Assembly: GCA_001689495.1 (NCBI GenBank)
Contig: LUJS01000039.1
Coordinates: forward strand, 45,348 to 109,347
DNA: 64,000 bases
Direction of reading: 5' to 3'
Source of the DNA: Bacteroidales bacterium M8
GTDB lineage: Bacteria > Bacteroidota > Bacteroidia > Bacteroidales > Muribaculaceae
Position 1 is the first letter of the stretch. Each line of letters opens with the position of its first letter. The translations under genes and the position numbers were made by a program. The notes beneath the pieces were generated by a model. The model saw nothing but the letters and a program-made list of their open reading frames with translations, made no database searches and was not told where the DNA came from. This document shows, one piece after another, positions 1 through 10,105 of this stretch.

Positions 1-420
1 CTCTTCATATCCAACGGCCCCGGCAACCCCGACATGGCCGGCGAGACCGTCGAGCTGATACGGAAGGCCATGGAGATCGGCAAGCCCATCTGCGGCATCT
101 GCATGGGCAACCAGTTGCTGGCCAAGGCCGCCGGAGCCAAGACATACAAGCTGAAATACGGACATCGCTCGCACAACCAGCCCGTGCGTCGCGCAGGGAC
201 GGACAAGTGCTTCATCACGTCGCAGAATCACGGATTCGCCGTCGACAGCGACACCCTGCCCGCCGACTGGGAGCCCCTGTTCATCAACATGAACGACGGC
301 ACCAACGAGGGCATACGCCACAAGACATTGCCCTTCTTCTCGGCACAGTTCCACCCCGAGGCAAGCTCGGGCCCCAAGGACACCGAGTTCCTGTTCGACG
401 AATTCATCTCAATGCTCTAA
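1..420 (+). CDS. carA: Carbamoyl-phosphate synthase small subunit, C-terminal part
   Basis: The reading frame is open from base 1, so the gene's 5' part lies outside the window and only the class I glutamine amidotransferase domain is visible. The nucleophile motif GICMGNQLL carries the catalytic Cys, and FHPEASSGP near the end supplies the catalytic His and Glu. The domain releases ammonia from glutamine and passes it to CarB for carbamoyl phosphate synthesis (pyrimidines and arginine). The carB start lies 24 bases after the stop, so the two are almost certainly one transcript. The family assignment is very secure; the true start cannot be seen. Confidence 0.95.
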   Translation, partial: LFISNGPGNPDMAGETVELIRKAMEIGKPICGICMGNQLLAKAAGAKTYKLKYGHRSHNQPVRRAGTDKCFITSQNHGFAVDSDTLPADWEPLFINMNDGTNEGIRHKTLPFFSAQFHPEASSGPKDTEFLFDEFISML

Positions 421-444
421 TCCCCTCTAACCACCTATATAGAT

Positions 445-3400
445 ATGCGTAACGAAAACATCAAGAAAGTGCTGCTGCTGGGCAGCGGCGCACTCAAGAT
501 CGGCGAGGCCGGCGAGTTTGACTACTCGGGCTCACAGGCCCTCAAGGCCATGAAGGAGGAGGGGATAACCACCGTACTCATCAACCCGAACATCGCCACG
601 GTGCAGACCTCAGAGGGGTTTGCCGACAAGATCTATTTCCTGCCGGTGACCCCTTATTTCGTAGAGAAGGTGCTTGCCAAGGAGCGCCCCGACGGCATCC
701 TGCTGGCGTTTGGCGGACAGACGGCCCTGAACTGCGGCGTCGAGCTGTATCGCTCGGGCATACTCGAGAAGTTTGACGTCGAGGTGCTGGGCACCCCCGT
801 GCAGGCCATCATGGACACCGAAGACCGCGAGCTGTTCGTGCACAAGCTCGACGAGATCGGCATCAAGACCATCAAGAGCGAGGCCGTAAACAATGTCGGC
901 GACGCCATCCGCGCCGCCGAAACGCTGGGCTATCCCGTCATCGTGCGTGCCGCATACGCCCTCGGCGGTCTCGGGTCGGGATTCTGCGACAACGAGCAGG
1001 AGTTGGTGGCGCTGGTCGAGAAGGCGCTGGCATTCTCGCCTCAGGTCCTTGTCGAGAAATCGCTCAAGGGATGGAAGGAGGTCGAGTATGAGGTAGTACG
1101 CGACCGATTCGACAACTGCATCACTGTCTGCAACATGGAGAACTTCGATCCGCTGGGCATTCACACCGGCGAGTCGATAGTCGTAGCCCCGTCGCAGACC
1201 CTCTCGAACGAAGACTATCACTGGCTGCGCAAGCTGGCCATCAAGATAATACGCCACATCGGCATCGTGGGCGAGTGCAACGTGCAGTATGCATTCGACC
1301 CCGCCTCGATGGACTATCGCGTCATCGAGGTCAACGCCCGCCTGAGCCGCTCGTCGGCGCTGGCCTCAAAGGCCACGGGCTATCCGCTGGCATTCGTGGC
1401 CGCCAAGCTCGGTCTGGGCTACGGACTCTTCGACCTCAAGAACTCGGTCACCAAGGTGACCTCGGCGTTCTTCGAGCCGGCGCTCGACTATATCGTCTGC
1501 AAGATACCCCGCTGGGATCTGGGCAAGTTTCACGGCGTGCGCCGCGAGATAGGCTCGTCTATGAAGTCGGTGGGCGAGGTCATGGCCATAGGCCGCACGT
1601 TCGAGGAGGCCATACAGAAAGGCCTCCGCATGATAGGGCAGGGGATGCACGGTTTTGTCGGCAACAACCAGCACGACCTCCCCGAGCTCGAGCATGCCCT
1701 GAGCGAGCCTACCGACAAACGCATTCTGGCCATAGCTCAGGCCATGTTCAAGGGCTATAGCGTGGAGCGCATACACGAGCTCACCAAGATTGACCGCTGG
1801 TTCCTGTACCGCCTGCAGAACATCATCAACACCGCCTCCGAGCTGCGTCAGTATGACGAGATAGACTCGCTGCCCGAGCCTCTGTTGCGTCAGGCCAAGG
1901 AGCAGGGATTCAGCGATTTCCAGATTGCCCGCGAGGTGCTGCAGCAGCGCATGACCGACCCCGAGGGGGCACTGCTCGACGTGCGCGCCCGCCGCAAGGG
2001 GCTGGGCATAGTGCCCGCCGTCAAGCAGATTGACACCCTCGGCGCCGAGTATCCCGCGCAGACCAACTATCTGTACCTGACATACAACGGCCGCGAGAAC
2101 GACGTGAACTACCTGCACGACCACCGCTCGATAGTCGTGCTCGGGTCGGGTGCCTATCGCATCGGCTCGTCGGTCGAGTTTGACTGGTGCTCGGTCAACG
2201 CCTTGCTCACCGTCAAGAAGCAGGGGTGGCGCTCGGTGATGATAAACTATAACCCCGAGACCGTCTCGACCGACTATGACATCTGCGACCGCCTATACTT
2301 CGACGAGCTCACCTTCGAGCGCGTCATGGACATACTCGAGCTCGAGCAGCCCCACGGCACCATATTGTCGGTGGGCGGCCAGATTCCCAACAACCTCGCC
2401 ACCCGCCTCGACGATCAGGGCGTGAACATACTGGGCACCTCGGCCCGCAGCATCGACAATGCCGAAGACCGCAACAAGTTCTCGGCCATGCTGGACCGTC
2501 TCGGCATAGACCAGCCCCGCTGGAGGGAGCTGACCAGCTTTGACGACATCAACGAGTTCATAGCAGAGGTCGGATTCCCCGTGCTGGTGCGTCCAAGCTA
2601 TGTCCTGTCGGGCGCCGCCATGAACGTGTGCCACAATCAGGACCAGCTCACGCGGTTCCTGCGCATGGCCGCCAACGTCTCCAAGCAGCATCCCGTCGTG
2701 GTGTCGCAGTTCATCTCGTCGGCCAAGGAGATCGAGATGGATGCCGTGGCCGACGACGGCGAGATACTGGCCTATGCCATCTCGGAACACATCGAGTATG
2801 CCGGAGTCCACTCGGGCGACGCCACCATACAGTTCCCCCCGCAGAAGCTCTATGTCGAGACCATGCGCCGCATACGCAAGATCTCGCGCCAGATAGCCAA
2901 GGCCCTCGAGATCTCGGGCCCGTTCAACATACAGTTCCTTGCCAAGAACAACGACATCAAGGTCATAGAGTGCAACCTGCGCGCCTCGCGCTCGTTCCCC
3001 TTTGTCAGCAAGGTGCTCAAGATCAACTTCATCGACCTCGCCACGCAGGTCATGCTGGGCCTCAAGCCCGAGAAACCCTCCAAGAACGCCTTCGACCTCG
3101 ACTACGTGGGCATCAAGGCATCGCAGTTCAGTTTCTCGCGCCTTCAGGGCGCCGACCCCGTGCTGGGAGTAGACATGGCGTCGACCGGCGAGGTAGGGTG
3201 CATCGGCAACGACTCGGCCGAGGCGCTCATCAAGGCCATGATCTCGGTGGGCAACCGCGTGCCCTCCAAGGCGGTGCTGATGTCGACCGGCACAGCCAAG
3301 CAGAAGGCCGACCTGCTGGATGCCGCCCACGAGCTGGCCAACCGCGGCTATGTCATCTATGCCACCGGCGGCACGCACGCCTATCTCAACGACAACGGCA

Positions 3401-3669
3401 TCCCCGCCATTCGCGTCTACTGGCCCTCGCAGCCCGACATGCAGCCACAGGCCATCGAGCTGCTGCACGAGCACCGCGTGGACATGGTGGTCAACATCCC
3501 CAAGAACTTCTCGGAGACCGAGCTGACCAACGGATACAAGATACGCCGCGCCGCCATCGACCTCAACATACCCCTGCTCACCAACGCCCGTCTGGCCTCG
3601 GCATACATAGATGCGTTCACCACGCATCCCGTCGACGAGATAGAGATAAAGAGCTGGGACGAATATTGA
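445..3669 (+). CDS. carB: Carbamoyl-phosphate synthase large subunit
   Basis: This 1074-residue protein has the usual full length of the family. It makes carbamoyl phosphate from bicarbonate, ATP and the ammonia delivered by CarA. Two homologous ATP-grasp halves are visible: the first contains EVNARLSRSSALAS near residue 295, and the second starts near residue 562 (VVLGSGAYRIGSS) with ECNLRASRSFPF near 843. The last 130 residues form the MGS-like allosteric domain (STGTAKQKADLL, YATGGTHAYL). The gene lies just downstream of carA. No internal break is seen. Codon use and GC match the other housekeeping genes. Confidence 0.97.
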   Translation: MRNENIKKVLLLGSGALKIGEAGEFDYSGSQALKAMKEEGITTVLINPNIATVQTSEGFADKIYFLPVTPYFVEKVLAKERPDGILLAFGGQTALNCGVELYRSGILEKFDVEVLGTPVQAIMDTEDRELFVHKLDEIGIKTIKSEAVNNVGDAIRAAETLGYPVIVRAAYALGGLGSGFCDNEQELVALVEKALAFSPQVLVEKSLKGWKEVEYEVVRDRFDNCITVCNMENFDPLGIHTGESIVVAPSQTLSNEDYHWLRKLAIKIIRHIGIVGECNVQYAFDPASMDYRVIEVNARLSRSSALASKATGYPLAFVAAKLGLGYGLFDLKNSVTKVTSAFFEPALDYIVCKIPRWDLGKFHGVRREIGSSMKSVGEVMAIGRTFEEAIQKGLRMIGQGMHGFVGNNQHDLPELEHALSEPTDKRILAIAQAMFKGYSVERIHELTKIDRWFLYRLQNIINTASELRQYDEIDSLPEPLLRQAKEQGFSDFQIAREVLQQRMTDPEGALLDVRARRKGLGIVPAVKQIDTLGAEYPAQTNYLYLTYNGRENDVNYLHDHRSIVVLGSGAYRIGSSVEFDWCSVNALLTVKKQGWRSVMINYNPETVSTDYDICDRLYFDELTFERVMDILELEQPHGTILSVGGQIPNNLATRLDDQGVNILGTSARSIDNAEDRNKFSAMLDRLGIDQPRWRELTSFDDINEFIAEVGFPVLVRPSYVLSGAAMNVCHNQDQLTRFLRMAANVSKQHPVVVSQFISSAKEIEMDAVADDGEILAYAISEHIEYAGVHSGDATIQFPPQKLYVETMRRIRKISRQIAKALEISGPFNIQFLAKNNDIKVIECNLRASRSFPFVSKVLKINFIDLATQVMLGLKPEKPSKNAFDLDYVGIKASQFSFSRLQGADPVLGVDMASTGEVGCIGNDSAEALIKAMISVGNRVPSKAVLMSTGTAKQKADLLDAAHELANRGYVIYATGGTHAYLNDNGIPAIRVYWPSQPDMQPQAIELLHEHRVDMVVNIPKNFSETELTNGYKIRRAAIDLNIPLLTNARLASAYIDAFTTHPVDEIEIKSWDEY

Positions 3670-3689
3670 CGATTATTGGCCATAAAAAG

Positions 3690-3720
3690 TTGTAATCTCC
3701 GCGGACTTTTCGTATATTTG
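3690..3720 (+). promoter_or_regulatory. Promoter of eno, Bacteroidota type
   Basis: TTG at 3690-3692 is followed after 20 bp by TATATTTG at 3713-3720. This fits the -33/-7 consensus (TTTG, about 19-21 bp, TAnnTTTG) read by the Bacteroidota primary sigma factor. It gives a leader of roughly 60 nt before the enolase start at 3788. Confidence 0.85.
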
Positions 3721-3754
3721 CACCCGTAAAAAAGATTTGACAACACATCTTTAA

Positions 3755-5095
<1,341 letters not shown>

Positions 5096-5130
5096 TCGGC
5101 CGGCGCAGGTACTGAAACCCGCATAATCCA

Positions 5131-5160
5131 CGGGGCTGTCTGCTGACAGCCCCGTTTTTT
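5131..5160 (+). terminator. Rho-independent terminator of eno
   Basis: A perfect 10-bp stem (5131-5140 with 5145-5154) with a 4-nt loop is followed directly by six T residues. It lies 35 bases after the eno stop codon. Confidence 0.93.
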
Positions 5161-5203
5161 CTATATTTGTCGTTGATTTTTTGAAAAATAGATGGTTTGC
5201 GGG

Positions 5204-5234
5204 TTGATATTTACGTTTTTTTTTGCGAACTTTG
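5204..5234 (+). promoter_or_regulatory. Probable promoter of the PPi-dependent phosphofructokinase gene
   Basis: TTG at 5204-5206, then 20 bp, then GAACTTTG at 5227-5234. The -7 box has G instead of T at its first base but keeps the A and the TTTG core. The leader to the start at 5314 is about 75 nt. Confidence 0.65.
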
Positions 5235-5313
5235 CGCTTGGATTGGCCACGTCACCGCGACGCGGACCTGTTGATTCAGATAATATTACTAACAATAAAT
5301 ATCTTACTATATA

Positions 5314-6972
5314 ATGGAAAAAAGTGCGTTGCAGAAAGCCCGTGCGGCTTATCGTCCGCAGCTCCCCATCGTCCTCACCGGCGCTACAGTCAAGGTGACC
5401 GAGGGTGAGCCCACACAGAGCGCCGGCGATCAGGCCGACATCAAGAAGCTGTTCCCCAACACCTACGGTCTCCCCGAGATCGTGTTCGAGAAGGCTTCGG
5501 CCTCCGAGCCCTCAAAGCCCATCAACGTGGGTGTCATCCTCTCGGGCGGTCAGGCTCCCGGCGGACACAACGTCATCAGCGGTCTCTTTGACGGCATCAA
5601 GGCCATCAACAAGGACTCGCGCCTTTATGGCTTCCTCATGGGCCCCGGCGGTCTGGTAGACCACAACTACAAGGAGCTCACATCAGACATCATAGACGAA
5701 TACCGCAACACCGGCGGCTTCGACATCATTGGCTCGGGCCGCACCAAGCTCGAGACCAAGGAGCAGTTTGACAAGGGTCTCGAGATTCTCCGCGAGCTCG
5801 ACATCAAGGCTCTCGTCATCATCGGCGGCGACGACTCGAACACCAACGCTGCCATCCTTGCCGAATACTACAAGGCCATCGGCGCAGGCGTGCAGGTGAT
5901 CGGCGTGCCCAAGACCATCGACGGCGACCTCAAGAACTCGGTCATCGAGACATCGTTCGGCTTTGACACCGCCACCAAGGTTTATTCCGAGGTGATCGGC
6001 AACATCCAGCGCGATTGCAACTCGGCCAAGAAATACTGGCACTTCATCAAGCTCATGGGCCGTTCGGCATCGCACATCGCCCTCGAGTGCGCACTCCAGT
6101 GCCAGCCCAACATCTGCATCATCTCAGAGGAGGTCGAGGCCAAGGACATGACCCTGCACCAGCTCGTCGACTATATCGCCGAGGCTGTCGTTGAGCGTTC
6201 GAAGAAGGGCCTCAACTATGGCGTAGTCCTGATTCCCGAGGGTCTCATCGAGTTCATCCCCGCCGTCAAGCGCCTCATCGCCGAGCTCAACGACCTGCTC
6301 GCCGCCAAGGCTGCCGATTTTGCCGCAGTTCCCGCCGAGGAGCAGCGCGCATGGGTGATCAAGAACCTCTCGGAGGCCAATGCCGAGACATACGAGTCGC
6401 TCCCCGCAGGCGTGGCCCGTCAGCTCACTCTGGACCGCGACCCCCACGGCAACGTGCAGGTATCGCTCATCGAGACCGAGAAGCTCCTCTCCGAGATGGT
6501 CGGCAAGCGCCTCGAGGCATACAAGGAGGCCGGCCAGTATAACGGCAAGTATGCAACCATGCACCACTTCTTCGGCTATGAGGGCCGTTGCGCCGATCCC
6601 TCTAACTTCGACGCCAACTACTGCTACGGCCTCGGCTATACCGCCGCCATGCTCATCGCATCGGGCGTGACCGGCTATATGTCCAGCCTGCGCAACCTCA
6701 CCTTCGCTCCCGTCAACTGGATTGCCGGCGGCATACCCATCACCATGATGATGAACATGGAGCGTCGCCACGGCGAGATGAAGCCCGTGATTCGCAAGGC
6801 CCTCGTCGAGCTGGACGGCGCACCCTTCCTCAAGTTCGCCAAGGAGCGCGACGCTTGGAAGATCGGCACCTGCTACACCTATCCCGGCCCCATCCAGTAC
6901 TTTGGTCCGGCCGAGGTCTGCGACCGTCCCTCGATGACCCTCGTCTACGAGCAGAAGCGCCGCAAGTATTGA
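5314..6972 (+). CDS. pfp: Diphosphate--fructose-6-phosphate 1-phosphotransferase
   Basis: This is a long-type (552 residues) pyrophosphate-dependent phosphofructokinase. It reversibly phosphorylates fructose 6-phosphate using PPi and can replace ATP-PFK in glycolysis. The phosphate-donor loop reads [10 protein letters not shown] at residues 171-180. The second Asp in GGDD, in place of the GGDG of ATP enzymes, together with the Lys in VPKTIDGD (198-205), marks PPi specificity. The insertions typical of the plant-beta/Bacteroidota clade account for the length. It lies between two terminators and follows enolase, so two glycolytic genes are adjacent but separately transcribed. Confidence 0.95.
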   Translation: MEKSALQKARAAYRPQLPIVLTGATVKVTEGEPTQSAGDQADIKKLFPNTYGLPEIVFEKASASEPSKPINVGVILSGGQAPGGHNVISGLFDGIKAINKDSRLYGFLMGPGGLVDHNYKELTSDIIDEYRNTGGFDIIGSGRTKLETKEQFDKGLEILRELDIKALVIIGGDDSNTNAAILAEYYKAIGAGVQVIGVPKTIDGDLKNSVIETSFGFDTATKVYSEVIGNIQRDCNSAKKYWHFIKLMGRSASHIALECALQCQPNICIISEEVEAKDMTLHQLVDYIAEAVVERSKKGLNYGVVLIPEGLIEFIPAVKRLIAELNDLLAAKAADFAAVPAEEQRAWVIKNLSEANAETYESLPAGVARQLTLDRDPHGNVQVSLIETEKLLSEMVGKRLEAYKEAGQYNGKYATMHHFFGYEGRCADPSNFDANYCYGLGYTAAMLIASGVTGYMSSLRNLTFAPVNWIAGGIPITMMMNMERRHGEMKPVIRKALVELDGAPFLKFAKERDAWKIGTCYTYPGPIQYFGPAEVCDRPSMTLVYEQKRRKY

Positions 6973-7010
6973 AAATAAAACCCCTATAGATCGGGCCTCA
7001 GCAAAATCAC

Positions 7011-7055
7011 GACACACCGCATGAAGACATAAGACCATGCGGTGTGTCTTTTTTT
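7011..7055 (+). terminator. Terminator of pfp
   Basis: A 12-bp perfect stem (7011-7022 with 7037-7048) with a 14-nt loop is followed by seven T residues. Confidence 0.9.
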
Positions 7056-7130
7056 CTCCGCTCCGGCGGATAGAATGGAGCCGACAGTCAGCTCTATATA
7101 CTTATAACCAACCCTAAACCACAAGTAATC

Positions 7131-9017
7131 ATGGAACACGACTACGACAAGATCATCGAAGAGCGTGCAGCGGCGGTCTTCGACGCAATGGCTCAGAGGG
7201 TCACGCCCGACGAGCTGGCCATGCTGCACAAGGCTTTCGACATGGCACGCGAGGCCCACAAGGACCAGAAGCGCAAGACGGGCGAGCCCTACATACTGCA
7301 TCCCATCGCCGTGGCCGACATCGCCGCCCGCGAGCTGATGCTGAGTGCCAATCCCGTCGCGGCCGCGTTTCTGCACGATGTGGTCGAGGACAACAAGAAC
7401 TATTCGATTGCCGACATCCGCGAAGCCTTCGGCGATGACGTGGCGTTTCTGGTCAGGGTGGTCACCAAGCAGAAAAAAGACAAGTATGTCGAGTCGCAGC
7501 AGGTTGACAACTACCGCCAGATGCTCAGCTCGGTCGAGTATGACATACGCGCCCTGCTGGTCAAGCTGGCCGACCGCCTGCACAACATGCGCACCCTGTC
7601 GTCGATGCGCCCCGACAAGCAGATGAAGATAGCCGGAGAGACCGACTACTTCTATGCCCCTCTGGCCAACCGCCTCGGACTCTATAACGTCAAGATAGAG
7701 CTGGAGAATCTGAGCCTGCGTTTCCGCTGTCCGCACGAGTATGACGAGCTGGCAGGGCTCATTGCACGCGACGAGGCCCACCAGCGCGAGCGCCTGTCCA
7801 AGTTCTGCGAGCAGATACGGGCCGAGCTCGACGCCGCCGGCATCATGGCCGACGTCTATGTGGAGTATCGCCTGCCGTGCAGCGTCTGGCGCAAGATGCG
7901 CAAGTATGGCGACGACTTCAACCATCTGAAATACCGCCACTTCACCAACGTGGTCTACCGCACACCCGCCGACGTGACCGAGAAGGACATGGCCCTGCGC
8001 ATATACTCGGTGCTGACGGACAGGTTCAAGGAGAAGCCCGGCGGAATATCGAACTATATCGACTCGCCCAAGGAAAACGGATACCAGAGCTTTCATGTCA
8101 AGCTGCTGGCCGACTTCGGACGCTGGCAGGAGGTACACATCTCGAGCGAGCGCATGGTCAAGGACTCGCAGCTCGGGTGCGTGGCCACGCGCAACGAGGA
8201 CAACATAGCCCGCTGGATCGAGAAGTTCAAGGGGGTGCTTCGCGACCTCTCGCGCACGGGCCGCGACGGCACCGACTTCATGGACAACGTGGTGGCGTCG
8301 TTCTATAACGACGACATCATGACCTTCACCCCCAAGGGGCGCCCCGTCGTGCTGCCGCAGCGCTCGACGGTGCTCGACTTCGCATACGAGGTCTATGCCG
8401 GGCTGGGCGAGAAGGCCAAGTATGCGCGCGTCAACGGTTTCCTCACCTCTATCAAGGCCCCCCTGCACCGCGGCGACGTGGTCGAGGTGTTCACCGACCC
8501 CGACGTGACGCCGCAACCCGACTGGCTCGACGCAGCCGTGACATACAAGGCCAAGAAGGCCATCCGCGCGTGGCTCGACAAGATACCCCGACCGGAGTAT
8601 GACCGCTGTCCCTGCTGCAACCCCATTCCGGGCGAGGAGGTGGTGGGATTCCGCGAGCCCGACGGCCGCATAACGCTGCACAAGCGCGACTGCCCGCTGG
8701 TGATACGGCTGGCCTCGCGTCAGGGCGACAATATTGTGTCGGTAGACTTCAAGGAGGACGGCACCCTCTATCCCGTCAGCTTCACGGTCACTGCCGTAGA
8801 CCGCTATCATCTGTTCATCGACCTTGTCGACTCGATAACCAACGGCCTGCACCTGACCATGGACAGCTTCAATACCCGCACGGTCGACTCGATAGTCACC
8901 TGCACCATATCGCTCTCGGTCCATTCGTTCACCGAGCTGCAGTCAATCATGCGCCACATCGCCGTCATCGACGGCGTAGACGAGGTGAAACGCATCATAA
9001 TCAAGGATCAGAAATGA
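7131..9017 (+). CDS. RelA/SpoT-family (p)ppGpp enzyme with an unusual synthetase domain
   Basis: This 628-residue protein has the long RSH order: HD hydrolase, synthetase, TGS, Cys-rich and ACT domains. The hydrolase core is intact, with HP at 57-58, HDVVED at 82-87 and LADRLHNM at 146-153. The synthetase region keeps SVWRKM, PKENGYQSFH and WQEVH (about 251-336). However, the segment that normally reads D-x-x-A-x-R is KYRHFTNVVYR here, so the usual catalytic Asp seems to be missing. TGS begins at about 396, a CC-type zinc-finger-like stretch lies near 505-540, and ACT is at the end. It may mainly degrade (p)ppGpp. The next gene starts inside its last codons. Confidence 0.85.
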   Translation: MEHDYDKIIEERAAAVFDAMAQRVTPDELAMLHKAFDMAREAHKDQKRKTGEPYILHPIAVADIAARELMLSANPVAAAFLHDVVEDNKNYSIADIREAFGDDVAFLVRVVTKQKKDKYVESQQVDNYRQMLSSVEYDIRALLVKLADRLHNMRTLSSMRPDKQMKIAGETDYFYAPLANRLGLYNVKIELENLSLRFRCPHEYDELAGLIARDEAHQRERLSKFCEQIRAELDAAGIMADVYVEYRLPCSVWRKMRKYGDDFNHLKYRHFTNVVYRTPADVTEKDMALRIYSVLTDRFKEKPGGISNYIDSPKENGYQSFHVKLLADFGRWQEVHISSERMVKDSQLGCVATRNEDNIARWIEKFKGVLRDLSRTGRDGTDFMDNVVASFYNDDIMTFTPKGRPVVLPQRSTVLDFAYEVYAGLGEKAKYARVNGFLTSIKAPLHRGDVVEVFTDPDVTPQPDWLDAAVTYKAKKAIRAWLDKIPRPEYDRCPCCNPIPGEEVVGFREPDGRITLHKRDCPLVIRLASRQGDNIVSVDFKEDGTLYPVSFTVTAVDRYHLFIDLVDSITNGLHLTMDSFNTRTVDSIVTCTISLSVHSFTELQSIMRHIAVIDGVDEVKRIIIKDQK

Positions 9018-9427
9018 ACTATACACCCGAAAACATCACCTCTCTCGGTCCTGACGACATCTTTGTATTCGGCAGCAACCTGCAGGGGGCGCACAACGGC
9101 GGCGCCGCCCGCACGGCATACAGGAAGTTCGGCGCCATAATGGGGCAGGGGGTCGGCATTCAGGGCCGGTCATACGCCATCCCCACCATGCAGGGCGGGG
9201 TCGAGACCATCAAGCCCTATGTCGACGACTTCATCAAGCTGGCCCGCGAGTGGGACCAGAACACATTCTATGTCACGCGCATAGGCTGCGGCATCGCCGG
9301 ATTCACCGACGAGCAGATCGCACCACTCTTCGACGAGGCTTACGATTTGTACAACGTGCGCCTGCCCGAGTCGTTTGCCCGCATCATAGAGCGCCGCAGG
9401 GAGGCCGAGAAACGTCTGCCCGAATAG
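9014..9427 (+). CDS. Macro-domain-like conserved protein
   Basis: This 137-residue soluble protein starts in an ATGA overlap with the RelA/SpoT-family gene, so it is probably translationally coupled to it. The opening FVFGSNLQGAHNGGAARTAY recalls the nucleotide-binding loop of macro domains and of a small phage-linked family. YVTRIGCGIAGFTDEQI resembles the second glycine-rich loop of that fold. This suggests binding of ADP-ribose or another nucleotide, but no enzymatic activity can be assigned from sequence alone. The gene ends about 200 bases before lrp, with only the lrp promoter between. The family is recognised only loosely. Confidence 0.6.
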   Translation: MNYTPENITSLGPDDIFVFGSNLQGAHNGGAARTAYRKFGAIMGQGVGIQGRSYAIPTMQGGVETIKPYVDDFIKLAREWDQNTFYVTRIGCGIAGFTDEQIAPLFDEAYDLYNVRLPESFARIIERRREAEKRLPE

Positions 9428-9520
9428 TCGGGGCCTTGGATAGTGTCAGATATTCACATAGAGCAGGGCGTTTATGTGATTAAACGGGCTGATATTGTTA
9501 TAAAACATAAGAAATCGTGT

Positions 9521-9549
9521 TTGAATGTGACGATTTTTTAGTAATTTTG
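9521..9549 (+). promoter_or_regulatory. Promoter of the Lrp-family gene
   Basis: TTG at 9521-9523, then 18 bp, then a perfect TAATTTTG at 9542-9549. The spacer is slightly short. The leader to 9630 is about 75 nt. Confidence 0.75.
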
Positions 9550-9629
9550 CAATATGAATAGCCCGATGCCCCCGGGCCGGGTTCAAGTATTGCACCTATA
9601 TTTAACTTTGAATCAGAAATATCAGTAAT

Positions 9630-10100
9630 ATGGCACGTCACCATTATGACGCACTCGACTTGCGTATTCTCGAGATGCTGTCCAACAACGCACGAAAACC
9701 GTTCCTCGAAATTGCCCGCGAGACTGGCATCTCGGGCGCGGCAATCCACCAGCGCATACAGAAACTCACCGCCTCGGGTGTCATCATGGGTTTCAAGACA
9801 GAGATCGACCCCGCCACCGTCGGCTACCAGACCTGCGCCTATATCGGCTTCATCCTCAACGACCCCACCAAGTTTGACGAGGTCGTAAACCGTCTGCGCG
9901 AGATTCCCGAGGTTGTCGACTGCCACTTCACCACCGGCACGTACGACATCTTCGCCAAGATCTATGCCCGCAACAACGCGCACCTGCTGCAGATCATCCA
10001 CAAGAAACTCAGCCTCGATCTGGGCCGCACCGAGACCCTCATTTCGTTCAAGGAGGTGTTCAAGCGTCCCATTCCCATCCAGCAAGACAACGTAGACTGA
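9630..10100 (+). CDS. Lrp/AsnC-family transcriptional regulator
   Basis: The protein has 156 residues, the usual size. The N-terminal winged helix-turn-helix covers about residues 5-60 (LDLRILEMLSNNARKPFLEI, then GAAIHQRIQKL). The C-terminal RAM/ACT-like ligand domain follows (about 70-145: VVDCHFTTGTYDIFAKIYAR). Such proteins form octamers that bind amino acids and control metabolism or transport. The ligand cannot be read from the sequence. The methylthiotransferase gene starts only 5 bases after the stop, so they form one unit, although the functions are unrelated. Confidence 0.92.
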   Translation: MARHHYDALDLRILEMLSNNARKPFLEIARETGISGAAIHQRIQKLTASGVIMGFKTEIDPATVGYQTCAYIGFILNDPTKFDEVVNRLREIPEVVDCHFTTGTYDIFAKIYARNNAHLLQIIHKKLSLDLGRTETLISFKEVFKRPIPIQQDNVD

Positions 10101-10105
10101 ATCTT

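Noticed and set aside
610..3627. Long open frames on the minus strand and in other frames inside carB (up to 444 codons)
   Set aside because: They are shadows caused by the high GC and strong codon bias of carB; they show low-complexity translations and no domain, and carB itself is unmistakable.
6984..8924. 646-codon minus-strand frame across the RelA/SpoT-family gene
   Set aside because: It mirrors the plus-strand gene, would run through a terminator, and its translation has no recognisable domain.
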